Shown here one piece after another: positions 11,942 to 24,378 of a stretch of DNA of 64,000 nucleotides. The notes below the pieces were generated by a model. It was not told the origin of the DNA, did not search any database, and worked only from the letters and a program-made list of their open reading frames with translations. Every line of letters starts with the position of its first letter. The stretch's first letter is position 1. The stretch is from Syncephalis fuscata (lineage: Eukaryota > Zoopagomycota > Zoopagomycetes > Zoopagales > Piptocephalidaceae), in the NCBI GenBank assembly GCA_025786725.1, contig JAHLTZ010000023.1, forward strand, positions 1 through 64,000, read 5' to 3'. Both the position numbers and the translations under genes were made by a program.

Positions 11942-13298
11942 ACAAAGCATTTGTTAATTTTATAATAATGGGCAGTGTATGATATCACTCATTGCTTAAC
12001 GAATCAATGATTCGAATGACAAATAAATTGCAGTAATAACAAAAACTATGTTGGATGATACAATTTACAATGTTATGTTTAGCTAATCAACACACAGTAG
12101 CAACAGCTAATTATATTAGGCAATAAAACGATTTAACTAGATAATATTAACTTTTAATAGCAGTCTAATTGTCATTTGACACTTTAATCAAACTGCATTA
12201 TTACATCATCTAAACTCGTAAATTTATAACTATATTTAATAAACTTTAAATACAATTTTATATTTAAACGTTTGTGCATCAAACAATCTAGTTCATGGTA
12301 GATGATCAAGACTATGCTATTTATAATAATACAGTATCTATGAGCGCGTGGGTGTATAAGCTACCTAGATGAACAATCTCTATGGGGATAGTGCGACGAG
12401 TGGAATGCGCAAGCGTCATGCCTAGCAAATAATCAGTAATTTTACACAGAAAGACGCCGTTTACGCAAACGTAAACTTGTAAAGTAGTTAGAAGTGGTAT
12501 TCCGCACAGCGGCAACTTGTATTGGATACATATTTATATTACCTCAAGGTAATACAAATTAAAATATAGTAATAACAGTAATGGCGATTGTAATATAAAA
12601 GTTGTCTAATACGTTCGACAGGATATAAGAAAATGCTTGTCAGAAAAAGACGGGAAAGTGCTAATCGATTGTGCTAACAGCATAAGAGTAGCGCAGAATT
12701 AGCGAATGGAAATGCTTATGACTATGATGTGGCTACGCAGTATCGAGTCAAATTGCAAAAAATGGCTGACCGGCAGCCTATGAAATGGTGATTGCAATGA
12801 ACAGTCAGAAATCCTGCCAACAATTCATTGGTAGGTAAGTGGAATGTGACAAAAAGGACACATACCAAATAATGGTGATCGTTGCCATTCGGAATATTAG
12901 AAAACCGAGCAACAACACGGGCTGCCTGATGAAAGTAAGAATACAAACAGCAGTTGAAGGTTGCTGTAATGTAGGAAAATACATGTCAAGTCTTTGGAAG
13001 TATTTCCGAGACCGTATGTAGTATATACGAGTAATTGCAATTGTTCATCAGAGAGAGTTTATGATTGCATCTGTTAAACTTGCAGCAAGTGCCATTTAGC
13101 AAGTAATCAGTTGACAGCTCAAGGATAGTCAATTGAAATTATGTCATACAAATAGAAATGTGCACAATATAAAAAGGGAAATAGCAAAAGCGCATAGACG
13201 CGAAGAGAGTAAACGAGAAAAGCACAAGATAAACGCAAATGAAATAAAATGAATAAAAATATCAGTAGAATTAATATCGACTATTTCGATAAAAGATT
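11942..13298. other. Convergent intergenic region
   Basis: Downstream of the chitinase gene and of the kinase gene on the opposite strand. No supported gene; short frames near 12321-12946 have no protein-like features. Confidence 0.6.
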
Positions 13299-14909
13299 TC
13301 AGCATCTTTGTCGGCGGACAAAGAGATCACGCACTGTGTCGAACATTAAAAAGCTCTTGCTGCTTTTACGTTCCGTGGTGCGACGGCGTTTCTTAGTAGA
13401 AGCAACTGGGCTGAAGCAGGATACTACCGTACTACGTGTCGTCGCCTGCTTTAAAAACGATGATTTTTTCGAAAACACCGTCTTTTTGCAGTTTGTTGTA
13501 GCGACTGTTGTGCACTGTTTGTTATCTGGACCAGTATGGTGGACAGCTGAGTTTGGCGTAGTTTGTTGCCACTCAGCTGTGCTGGGAGCTTCATATTGAA
13601 GTGTGGCATTTTCAAAATGATACATATCATAGCTTTGCTGAGAATATGGTGTGCTGTCATCACAGACAGGCTTGCCATGAATGGCCACATTATTATTCAA
13701 TCCATACAATTCGCTGGATTCAAATCCTGAATCTCCCTGTTCGTCAATTTGCTCTGGCCAGTCGCAGCTACGAACTTGGGATGGATGTGTAAAGTTTTTC
13801 ATGTAAATGTCACCATCATTATGATTAATTGCTTCTTTCGCGGCTGCATTAACTTGAGAAACAGTTTGAGCGTTTACTTCTATTGTCTTGTTGTTGTTAT
13901 TATTGGCCGAACTAGATACAGAAGGTGCTGCAGGAAGAGTTGGACGACGAAGCTGTTCACATTCAATAACAGCATGGCATAACTCTCTAATTGTGCAGCG
14001 TTTACGAGCGTCCAATTCAAGTGCGCGGCACACGCAGCGTTGGAGTGCCTCGCTGATAGGCAGTAGTTTAGCAAGGAAAGTGGCAGGCTCTCGTTGATAA
14101 TAGGCGAATGCATCCTCTCGTGGGTGCGCTTGACGCCAAGGATTTTGTGCCGTAACCATATTTAAAAGCAAAATACCAAGTGACCAGACATCGGTCTTAG
14201 TAGAGTTATAAGGCATTGGTGTATTGTTTGCAAAGCCAATACATTCTATTTCCAATTGTTGTTAGTAATTTACTATTATTTTAAATAAATATCTACCTGG
14301 AGACATATAGAACGTGCTACCGCAGCCAAAGTCACTCGTTTGCTTCTTTTCGGTGGCAAGGCCAAAATCAGCAATTTTGAGTACGGGCTGCACCTCACCA
14401 GTGATGGCGTCTTTTTTCATCCAAACCAATACATTCTCCGGCTTAAGATCACGATGATACACGCCCTGTTTATGGCACCAATCCACACCACTGCAAATCT
14501 GAGTAAAGGCGTTTTTGATATACTGTTCATTAACGGATGAGTTATTGCCGCTGAAAATACCCATAGGATGGGTGATGTGATGGAACAGATCGCCATCTGG
14601 GCAGTATTCGAGAATCATCCAGAGTCCGTATTGATCCTCAAATGAACCGTACATACGTAGAACGTTGGGATGCCCGGAGCAGCGGCTGTGCATATTAATT
14701 TCTCGCACGGCAGCTGATGTGTTTGCCAATTGCTTAACTGCAAATCGGCGGCCCATATTATCGTCCGCAAGGTATACACGGCCATAAGCACCTGTGCCAA
14801 TCATGCATCTAATTTCTAAACATGATTGTTTGTCAAATGGATGGGGAATACGGTGTAGAGTGACTTGTGGTACTGTGACTGTGGAGGATTCGGATACGTT
14901 TGGTGCCAT
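13299..14909 (-). CDS. Ran1/Pat1-like serine/threonine protein kinase, copy 1
   Basis: Two exons, 14297-14909 and 13299-14245, give 519 residues. Kinase domain from about residue 30 to 295: glycine loop GTGAYG (38-43), VAIK-type lysine K59, catalytic HRDLKPEN (152-159), DFG 181-183, and the APE-like MSPE split by the intron in phase 1. All catalytic residues are present. The GCGSTFYMSPE activation segment is characteristic of the fungal Ran1/Pat1, Sks1, Vhs1 group, which controls nutrient response and, in fission yeast, blocks meiosis. The C-terminal about 220 residues are low-complexity, Ser/Asn/Gln-rich, ending in a basic RKSSKS/VRRQRC tail. Upstream lie about 4.4 kb without genes. A paralogue with the same intron lies at 24379-26138. 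Confidence 0.93.
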
Positions 14910-17900
14910 GTTGCTGTAAGGTTAAAAAGGCAATGGTTGATTAGCAAATAGTTGGAAATAGCACGAAGGACGCGGAATTGATGTTCTAAACTATGGAAAT
15001 TGATTAATAAACAAAGACAAGTGTTTACGTTAGAATGTTACTATTTTCGTGACAACAGAGACTAAACAAAAAAGGTTCAGAGCAAAGGTCAGACTAGGCA
15101 ACAGCAGTTTTGCAATAGAAGTGATTGTTGCAAAAAACAAAGTAATAGAGTGCTATAATAAACAATGCGCCGGTAAATAGCGTTGTTTTAAAATAAATTA
15201 TACAAATAAAGCAAATAAAGGACTGTACCGCTTATTTTCTGATGAAAATACACTAGTACTATTGTAGCATAAAAAGCGAGAATCGCCAATAGCGTGTTTG
15301 AGTAGAATGTATTACACTAATGGTGTGGATGCGTTGGGTAGCAATAAGATTTGACTACTGATGTACAAACTTGAATACAATGGCAGATTTAAATTTAGAA
15401 AATTTAGCAATTCAAAAAAAACGCCGTGTATTTAGCCACCAAGTTGTATAAAGGCTACGTAAAAAGGAAAGCTGACAATTGTGTGGTGTAATCCAACAAA
15501 TAAACAAGATATACACAAGAGTGTGCGGTTATTGTCAGAACTGATGACAATGGTATCAGTTATAGTTACGAAATAGCCAATGCAGCACTGGCTTTGTAGA
15601 TGGCACTGAACAAAGTTGAAATGGAAATCACGAAAAGAAGGTGTAACTGGGATAGAATGATGAGTATGAAAGAGTTCTATTCAAAATATTACAATGGGCA
15701 GATATATAAAAACAATGACCCACAAAACTATGGCTGGTTTGCTTATATCTCCTTGTCTGCAATAAGCAGTGGAAGGGGTGCAACAACAACAACTATGTGG
15801 AGCATGCTCAGTGCAGAATATCGTGACATTAAGGAGAGCATGTTCAGAAAACGCATCGCGATAAAGACAAAAGCCGCAGTGTATTTCCACCACACCAGTA
15901 CGCGATGGGGTCGTCTACACTCGCCAAGGGGTGGTGTTATGCGTGTATTGCAATGACTGCCAACTTGTTGAAAGAGCACAAAGTTTGTTTAGTGGCTGTT
16001 TATGCGAATGAAAGAGACGACAATCAAATAGGGCTACAAATAAGACTAGCAATGGCACATGTGCTGTTATGGTGGAGCATTACTGTGATGGACTATAGCG
16101 TTATGGACAAATACTATAGTCCGTTATGATAATAACTCACTATAGCAACGCATGTGCCATTACCAGTAAAAGGGGCATACCAAGGAGAATAGCATGCTGG
16201 CAATTGTTGCAATTGAAAGTCACTGAATTAGAGAAAAGGGGCATTGCACGCAATGGCAAAGGGGGTAGAGATATGGATAAAATGGAGTGTTTGAAGTATT
16301 GATGAAGGCCGTGCGTATATAGCAAAGTCTGCAATTTGAGGCCACATAAAAAGTACGTATTGGTGTAAAAGTAAAATAAAACTTACCTGTTGATGTAATA
16401 AAATCTAAGTTGATTTTCTGGCACTTGTTCGCCGGAATAAAGTATTTGGGTGTTTAAATATTGCAGCAGCACAACCAGGTGATACCAACAACAGGAATAG
16501 CAAGTAGAAATTAAAAATGAACGAACAGTCACCAGTAATAGTTGCGAGGGCTATTATGATATTTAAGCACGCCTACACAGTTAAAGGAAGTAAAGAAAAA
16601 AATTGTAGAGATTTAAGTTTGATTGTGAGGCAACGTATAATAAAGATTCATAAAATGGACAATGAATTTCAGTGTTTAAATGTCTGTGCACAAACACCTG
16701 CGGACTAAATTTAGTGCAAGGTGAGAATATGTACGCGCGGTAACAGGCACTTCGGATGTGAACCAAGTATGTACGACGCACGCACAGAAGTATCGGAAAA
16801 GGCGGTTTAGAATAAAAATAAAATATTAGTGAGCCCAAAGCCTCCGCTACAGAATCAGTTGAAACAAACTATAACCAAATAAATCTAACAACCGATTAGT
16901 CGCGCAGTTTGAGGTTTAGAGGGTAAATTTGTGAAACTAACGCGATGAATCGCCGGTAACGACAGAGAGTATAGAGTTGCGAAGGGAGAGAGAGGATAGT
17001 TACTAAAACAAAAAGATAAATGGATAGAAATACTTATTGACTAAAGAATACGACAAGATTAACGAATAAACTTGCAATACATCAAAGTAGCAAGATATAA
17101 AAGCTTTTGGTGATGACAATCAGTATAGATGAGCATGTCGTGTCACGAGTGGTGGTGCAGGTAGATTGGCATGTTGGTGACAACGAATGTAACAATGATG
17201 GATGACCGACAGGAAGATCTAGCGCAATTAAGGTAGTGAAAAGGCAATACCAGTTCAGTGATAATTGCCAGGTTCTTGCGCAGTCAATAGCCAATGAATT
17301 CAATCGCTGACATATTTCTTTAATAAACGTATGCTACATTATACACGCATCATACACGCACACACGTATACACACACACACACACACACTATATCGGATA
17401 AGTTAGTGAGTGATTAAGCAAAGAAGGTCATCGACCGACCACGTGGAATCCGCCATCGGGCTGACATTGCTGGGGAACAAGTGGACAAGGCGTAGTGGTG
17501 TGTGATGCGAACAAAGTATACGTGTTGATGTGCACTTTTTGGATGCAGCATGATTACAAGTCTAGCATGAACCACTCGGTGAAAACAAATGATGAGAAAG
17601 GATATTATCTATATTGCATGTTTGAAGTCGAGTGTAGAAATGTACAAGGATGTGGGAAGTCAGTAGAAGCATTATTAAATGTGGTCAAGGATGATCGTCT
17701 TGTGCATCTAATGCAGTTCATGTTTAATGTCGTATATGTGTTTTTTGAAAATTCAGTACGGAGTCTACAATTGGAGCAAGTTTTAATAATAGCGCTGCAA
17801 GTTAATTAGACATAAATTGTTTTAACAAAACTCACCGTAACGCAAAACGTGAAATTACGAGCAAGGGCGCAGTTGTCTAATTAGGTATACCATAAGATTC

Positions 17901-19339
17901 CGGATACTATGTTGCACACGCGGCTTGCAATGGCCTAAGGCAGATGATACTGAGAATTTGACAGCAAAACAAACAGCTTATTTGAATGACGATAATAAAC
18001 CGCGTGTCTTCTACACAATTAACATTTTTGCAGCGTTGTGAAACGGTCAAAGACACCAAGGGCAAAGTCAGGCTTTACCGCAGTTAGTTTTGCTGCATGC
18101 CTGCCTAGGTTCGCATAAGCAGATAATTTCTGGTGTAAGTATATACTGCAGATGTGTGGGAATTGGGATATAGAGGCAGATGCCGAGATATTGGCCAATT
18201 ACGAAGATCAAGCGTCAGGCAGGAGTTTAACGCTGTACAGAGATGTGCGGCTATGCAGCATGTGCTGTGGCACATGCATAAAGATGTGTAAATATGCATA
18301 TTTTAGGGGCTATTCATTCAAAAGCAGTGCGAAGTGTCTAAACTGAGAAATAAACGAATAGTTTTTCCAGTAAGGGCCAAACAGCCGTATGTGCTGCTCT
18401 TCCTTGGCAAAGTTCGCTAATTTAAATTACCGGGAATTTTGTAGCCAAACATGTTTTACCAGCTGTGTTGCATGATATTTTATACAGCCCAGTACTACAG
18501 GCTTGCATTGGCAATATTAATCAATGGTGGCAGCATGTGTAATGGTGCACATGTTTTACAATGCAGCTAATAATGTCCATTATACACATTTTGCAAAATA
18601 ATTTGCTAAAAAGATATAAAGCATTTTACAATACATCTCAGGATCCAAGTATTTAGTAAAACTGTTAATAGTTTTTTATTGAACTGTAGAACTAAAAATA
18701 AAAGTGCGTTTTAATCGATACAAATAAAATGGGTATTATGTAATTAGTTTCATGTTCCAATTCCGAGTTTATGCTCTGCCAAGGCCGTTGTAGCTGCTTT
18801 GCTAAAGCGGAGTCTGAATTATATGGCTAAACGACGATCACGCGCCCGGGCATAGACTTGCACTTCGTATGTAAACCGGTAATACAAACTGCATTATAAT
18901 ATTTAATAGTAACATTGCGCTCTGTATATTTATAATTTTAATGCCACAAATATGGCTTTTAATAGTAACAATATTTGTTTAATGGCAATTTATATCTAAA
19001 GTCGAGTATGAATAGTTTTTTAAGAAATTAAGGTATAAATAACAAAGTATACCAAATATATTTATTTAGATTAGAGTACAAGCCTCTAATACATGGACTT
19101 GGCTATCACATGTTAAAACTGGGTAAACTTGTTCATAGTTGCAACATTAATTTATTTCACTCTGAGCAATTTCTGTCGAATAAGAGCTCTCCATGCTTGT
19201 TATTAGTTGTCGTGCTACAACCTTTGATGATGGCCAAATCATTTTTCGTTTAGGCGATAATTAAATAAAAATGTTTATTATCTAAATTACGTACTATTTC
19301 TTTCACGTATACAACTTGGGGTCATATTGTATATGATCA
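14910..19339. other. 4.4-kb gene-free region upstream of kinase copy 1
   Basis: No supported coding gene. It is less AT-extreme than other spacers and contains several short frames (for example 15600-15956 and 17495-17809) with no recognisable character. A CA dinucleotide run lies at about 17370-17389. Such a long region before a minus-strand regulatory kinase could hold a long 5' leader, an intron in that leader, or a non-coding transcript; sequence alone does not decide. Confidence 0.5.
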
Positions 19340-21358
19340 TTATTGTCTCCAGCTAAATAGTATGTTTAGTTTATACCATTTACAAATTAATTAGTAGCAA
19401 CTTACAGTTTCAATGTACGGTCTTTACCGCCACTAGCCACTCGTTGGCCGTCGGGACTCCAGTCGACTGTAAATACCTTTATCGAAGAAATTATATGTAT
19501 AGGTTAGTTTAAGCAATTGCTGCAGTACATTTTTGTAACTCACTTCGTCCGCATGGCCCGGTAGATCAAGAAGAAGCTTACGCGTGTGTAGCTCCCAAAC
19601 TTTCAATGTACTATCCTTGCTTCCGCTAAGAATGAGTCGAGAGTCGGCGGACCAACATACTTGATACACCGCACCGACATGACCACGTAGTGATGTTAAA
19701 AAATTGCCTGTACGGGCATCCCATAGCTTCACAGAGTTATCAAATGATGCACTGGCAAGTGTTCGACCATCTGGCGAGAAGCATACTTGATTGACCAATT
19801 TTTGATGGCCAGTCATGCGCGTCAATGGCTTTTTCGACGTCTCTGGCTCCCAAAGATACATGGTAAAATCGTCGGATCCAGATACTAGTCTCTCCTTTTG
19901 ACCCGCCAAAGCATCATCATATCTTTTCTGCGCAGCCGCACGAGCTAACAATGTTTCAGATATGTTAGTAAATCTGCATCACTATTTCTAAAACATGTAC
20001 CTTCTTCGTCGTCAGTTGGTCGTTGACCATTATGATTGAATGGGCCAATTCTTAGAGCGTAATCAACGTTTAATGCCATCGTATTGACCTAGTAACATAA
20101 TTAGCCAATTGCAGCTGCATTCAACTAATTACTAACCCAGTGAGCATGTCCCTGTAGCACTTTTACAAGTTTGCCATTTTCTGCACTCCATACCATGATT
20201 GATTTGTCCTGCGATCCCGTATAAATAAATCCATTACCTCCCCAGCGAACACAGGTAACAGCAGCGGTATGGCTAGCAAGTGTGAAAAGTGTACGTCTAT
20301 TAACAACATCCCAAACTCGTACGGTGCCGTCTTTTGAAGCACTGGCTAAACGATTGCATTTTATATTTCTAATAATCATTAGATAATAAATTGAATAAAT
20401 ACCATTATCAATACATACTTGTGGAATGGTTCCCAGGCTAAACTAGTAATCCATTTGGTATGTCCCTTCAATGGTGCGCCAACTGCCTTTCCTGTAGTTG
20501 GGTCCCAAATACGAATCTAGCAATGTGTTAATCAGTCGTCACAGCTAACGATGCACAACTTACCATTTTATCCATACTGCCCGAAGCCAACCAACGTGCA
20601 TCCGGTGACCAGGCAGTGTAAAGAACCCAATTCTTGTGTTCGGCACCTGTAAAGTGCGGTGTTTCCGTATTAAGATCCCAGAAACGAACGGTGGTATCGC
20701 CTATTTGTATCGATGCTGTAAGTTTATACGTGCATCATTAGCTGTTTAAAACTACTTACCGGAACCACTTGCTAACTGTCGTCCATCTGGACTGAAGCTA
20801 ACATTAAGCACTGCTTCAGTATGGCCTTAACAACAACAACAATAAGAATAATAATGTGAGTTACCACTTGTAAAATTAACTATTATCTGCACTTACCTGA
20901 TAGTGAGGAAGTGCACCGAGTGACGGCTCGTACACGGAATACAGCCAATGGCTGATATACAATTTCAATAGTATCTTCGGTCGTACGTTTGCCTGGTCTT
21001 AGCACATCTTGCCAAAGATTCTCAAGAATTTCTGTTGTATCGACACGAAAAGCATATGGCGTTTCTTCTTCCTACGTGGCCAGAATCAGTACAAAGTATT
21101 ATATAATTCTGGTGAACCTACATTTTTTAATAGCTGATTTAGCAACAATTCCAATTGTTCCCGCGTGACACCGCAAGGAACGCTAAGTGGTGGCAACGAT
21201 TTACTGCTAACCGGCTGCTCTGGCTCGTCAGTCTTTTCCGTAGTTTCAATAGCAGTTGCATCGTGGGATCGCAAATGAACAATAACACTTGTATTCTCTG
21301 GAGGTGTGGCTGTTGCCGCATCGTCCTCCACCCGCCGTTTTTTATGTACTAATACCAT
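19340..21358 (-). CDS. NLE1: Notchless, WD40 ribosome-assembly protein (Nle1/Rsa4)
   Basis: Ten exons: 21122-21358, 20897-21071, 20760-20825, 20564-20700, 20419-20516, 20137-20368, 20001-20088, 19544-19944, 19406-19476, 19340-19352; 505 residues, all phases consistent. The last exon is only 13 bases (ends LWRQ stop). The N-terminal NLE domain (about 25-125) contains the YQPLAVFRVRAVTRCTSSL segment that is diagnostic of Notchless. Eight WD40 repeats follow, with GHTEAV, LKGHTKWITSLAWEP, LASASKDGTVRVWD and the closing GHADEVFTVDWSPDG signature. Notchless/Rsa4 binds the nascent 60S subunit and is removed by the AAA+ ATPase Rea1/Midasin through the NLE domain. Location: nucleolus and nucleoplasm. 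One loop reads GAEHKNW where relatives usually have a GHKNW blade start. Confidence 0.96.
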
Positions 21359-22429
21359 TGTATTGATAAATAATAGTGAATATCAAGAAGGAATTGTAAA
21401 AAAAAGAAAAAACGCAATGTGATTTCAACTATTTCAATTAAAATAATGATTTACTCGAATCCAATTGGATTTATATGGTAAAATTAGACTTTTACTATTT
21501 TTGTCAATAGCTAATAAGTAAAATTTATTTGTTCTCCTTTTTAATCTTACTCATGACTGCGTATATATCTTGAATCTAAAGTAATAAATATATATTCTCT
21601 TTTTACAATAACGAATAAGCTAGAACTTGTTTCGATTGGCCCAAGCATTATACAGCGTGTTTATTGATGCACGAAAATCATGTGTGCACCGATTTTCCCA
21701 AATAAAATCACCCGCCAAAGATCATGTGCTACCTTGTTTAAAGAGACTGGCACTAATTCTTTATTGTAACTTTCCGCATGATCTATATTTACCTTGTGGT
21801 TTGCAGCTGTTATTTTTGCTACATGCCGCAATATTTACAGTATAGCTGCTTATATTGTTACTGATTGTCAGAAATAGATACACATAAATAATGCACATGA
21901 CACAGACATGACCGTATCATTTGTCTATCAGATGATATTGCAAGCTTTTTACTATTCAAAAATCTATTACTATAATGCAGCTATATGTACTTATTTACGT
22001 CGACAATCGGCTGAACACATCTGATACTCACTGGATAGTCAGCTGAATGAGTACGATACCCAGTTGAGCAGTATCTTCCTTGTATTTTCACCCTTCCTTT
22101 CGATATTAGTATATATTGAGCTTTTTTATCTGTCAAAAAATAATTATTATATTCGCTTTAGTTCACTTGTTGTCTATTTTACTTTCAATTGAAGTTACTT
22201 TATCAGTTTATTTACTGTTCAACTGACTCGATGCTTTTGTAAAGAATCGTTTCGCACAATTGTACAACAGAATCTTCCACGCTCAGTTTACCAATTACGC
22301 AGCTTAGTTATAAGCAATATTGTAAGTATTTTACACAAAGTAGCCAAAAATCATAGTTAATAACAAGATTGTAATTATTTATTATTTTAGATTACTAAAG
22401 TAGTAACAATATATCAACCCACTAGCACC
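21359..22429. other. Divergent region with a likely 5'-leader intron
   Basis: Lies between Notchless (minus) and the small secreted protein gene (plus). Just before the latter a clean intron-like segment, 22322-22390 (GTAAGT start, TTTTAG end), suggests a spliced leader about 39 bases upstream of the ATG. The rest is AT-rich with no supported gene. Confidence 0.5.
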
Positions 22430-22783
22430 ATGAAGATTTCTATTACCATTATCATCTGCGTCCTTGCCATTGCTCTCATAGCCAATGTTGCCATGGTTAA
22501 TGCAAAACCAACTCGACTTCGTCGTTCAATTAAAATGCGTAGATCTCCACAAAATCAAAATATGGATAGTGCAGGAAATATTGTTGCAAGTATTATGAGT
22601 AATAGCGGTAATGGCAGTATAAACCAAGGTTCTGACAATAATGGAGCCGCAAACAACTTTGTAAATAGTGTTGTAGCAGGTCCAACCGGCCAGGGTAGTG
22701 TACAGACAGTCGCAAGTAATCAACAAACAAGTTTTATCAATAACCATTCCTTTGTAAACGTTGGTGTTGGCGCTAACGCTTAA
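22430..22783 (+). CDS. Small secreted Asn/Gly/Ser-rich protein, function unknown
   Basis: Single coding exon, 117 residues. Residues 1-25 are a strong signal peptide (Ile/Ala-rich core ending VNAKP). A short basic pro-region follows with two dibasic sites (RLRR at about 29-32, KMRR at about 35-38) that fit Kex2-type processing. The predicted mature part, about 79 residues, is nearly free of charged residues, lacks cysteine, and is rich in Asn, Gly, Ser, Gln and Val. It alternates polar and small or beta-branched residues, as in self-assembling or amyloid-like secreted proteins. I know no family for it. A probable leader intron sits upstream. Candidate surface, adhesive or effector protein; that is inference from composition only. 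Confidence 0.75.
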   Translation: MKISITIIICVLAIALIANVAMVNAKPTRLRRSIKMRRSPQNQNMDSAGNIVASIMSNSGNGSINQGSDNNGAANNFVNSVVAGPTGQGSVQTVASNQQTSFINNHSFVNVGVGANA

Positions 22784-24378
22784 TCAAGATCAATGCTATT
22801 GTCTATGAAACTACAAGATTTACAGCTTAACCTGATTGCAAAATCATTGTCCAACTAAACCTTGTATATTGTTTAACAACAATTTATAATAAATCATGTT
22901 CCTTAATTAATTTAATCTAATTCGATTATCTATTCTATTTATTGTTTTTTAATAGTATTTTTAGTAAAATGCCAAAAATAAAAAAGATTCCGTTTGTATT
23001 TAATAATGCAATGCTTAGCAATTAAAATATTATTTATACGAGCAAACGAGCTACTATTATAAAAAATGTTGGTAAATGTTGGAGCGACAAGATTAGTATA
23101 AAGATGATTACCATCGAAATAAACAATAGAATGTTTAATATCATCAGATTTTTATATTAAACAAATACACCACAAATGCTGATTTTTTATTTATACAAGT
23201 TGGAATACTTACTATCTGTTGCATTTAAATAAACGATTATTCCAACTATTAAATTTACATTCATTATCACTAAAGTCATCTAATTGCTTTGTCTAATAAG
23301 GACAATCTTATTACTGATATTTATAAAAAGAAATGGCGAATTAATAATTACGCCGGCCGCTGCTAAACAGCAAGGCCACCAACAAGAGAAAAAAAGCAAA
23401 GAAACCAATTGCTGCTGGGCAGCGGGGATAATAACATAAGTGGCACAAGGATGCACCTTTCTGTATAGAGTTAATCATATGAATAGAACGGAAAGATAAT
23501 CATAATCACAAGGTTACTCGACGTAAGCGAGAGTGAAAAAAGGTGATACGCACCCATATCAATGCTTAGCAATGTTTTTTTAGCTAAACAAAGGCGTGGA
23601 TAGCTGTTCATTTTTTTCATCCCATTCTTTCGTAAGCAACGGTGGCAATATTAAAAGGTCGATCGATCTGGAGAGGTAAAATTTGTACATAGATCGTAAA
23701 ATCGACCGGCCTCTTATCTATTGCCAGGCCAAAAGACCCAAGAAAAAAGCGACGTCAATAGAAAAGGAGTATTGTAGTCTGTAGTGAATCGATAAGGAGT
23801 GTTAATAAAAAATAATGTAGGTCGTATCTCGTCCAAGCTACATATGTACTATGTGCTTGGCAAAACTATGTACTAGAAAAATGGATGGCGTGAGGAACCA
23901 GGCACTTTCCCTACTGTTAACGACGGAATAAATCCTATTGGAATAGAGATATATATATATAGATATAAATAGGATGCTGTAACTGTAATTAAATAAATTC
24001 AACTGTACAAGAAGGCAAACAGATAAACTGATAGTTAGAGGGGGGCTTGTAAATAGAGGTATACGAATGCTACCAAACGTAAAGTGTTTGGAAAAGGAGC
24101 CATAACAAGGCTACACAAAGTGCAGATGGTAATGGATGTGATGGTGATGGTAATAAAGCGCAGTATTGGTGCTGATAATAATAATAACAATAATAATAAT
24201 ACAGATAACATGTCGGATAAAACGGCAATGCATACAAATATACATGACGGCAATAAAGTCACGATAAAGAAAAAGGTCGATAGCGAGAGCGTTTAAATGT
24301 TCAGTAGATGTGTGCATTGTTATTGTTATGACCTGTATTATCATATTCATTATTATTATTATTAGTGATGATGAACTA
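22784..24378. other. Convergent intergenic region with an AAT/AAC microsatellite
   Basis: No supported gene. An AAT/AAC trinucleotide tract lies at about 24174-24201 and a short TTA tract at about 24347-24363. Frames across these tracts encode only homopolymeric Asn or Ile and are not real. Confidence 0.6.

Noticed and set aside
15600-15956. 118-codon plus-strand frame in the region upstream of kinase copy 1
   Set aside because: Overlapped by open frames of similar length on the other strand; composition looks random and no family is recognised.
24035-24296. Frames rich in Asn or Ile over the triplet repeat
   Set aside because: Their length comes from the AAT/AAC microsatellite.
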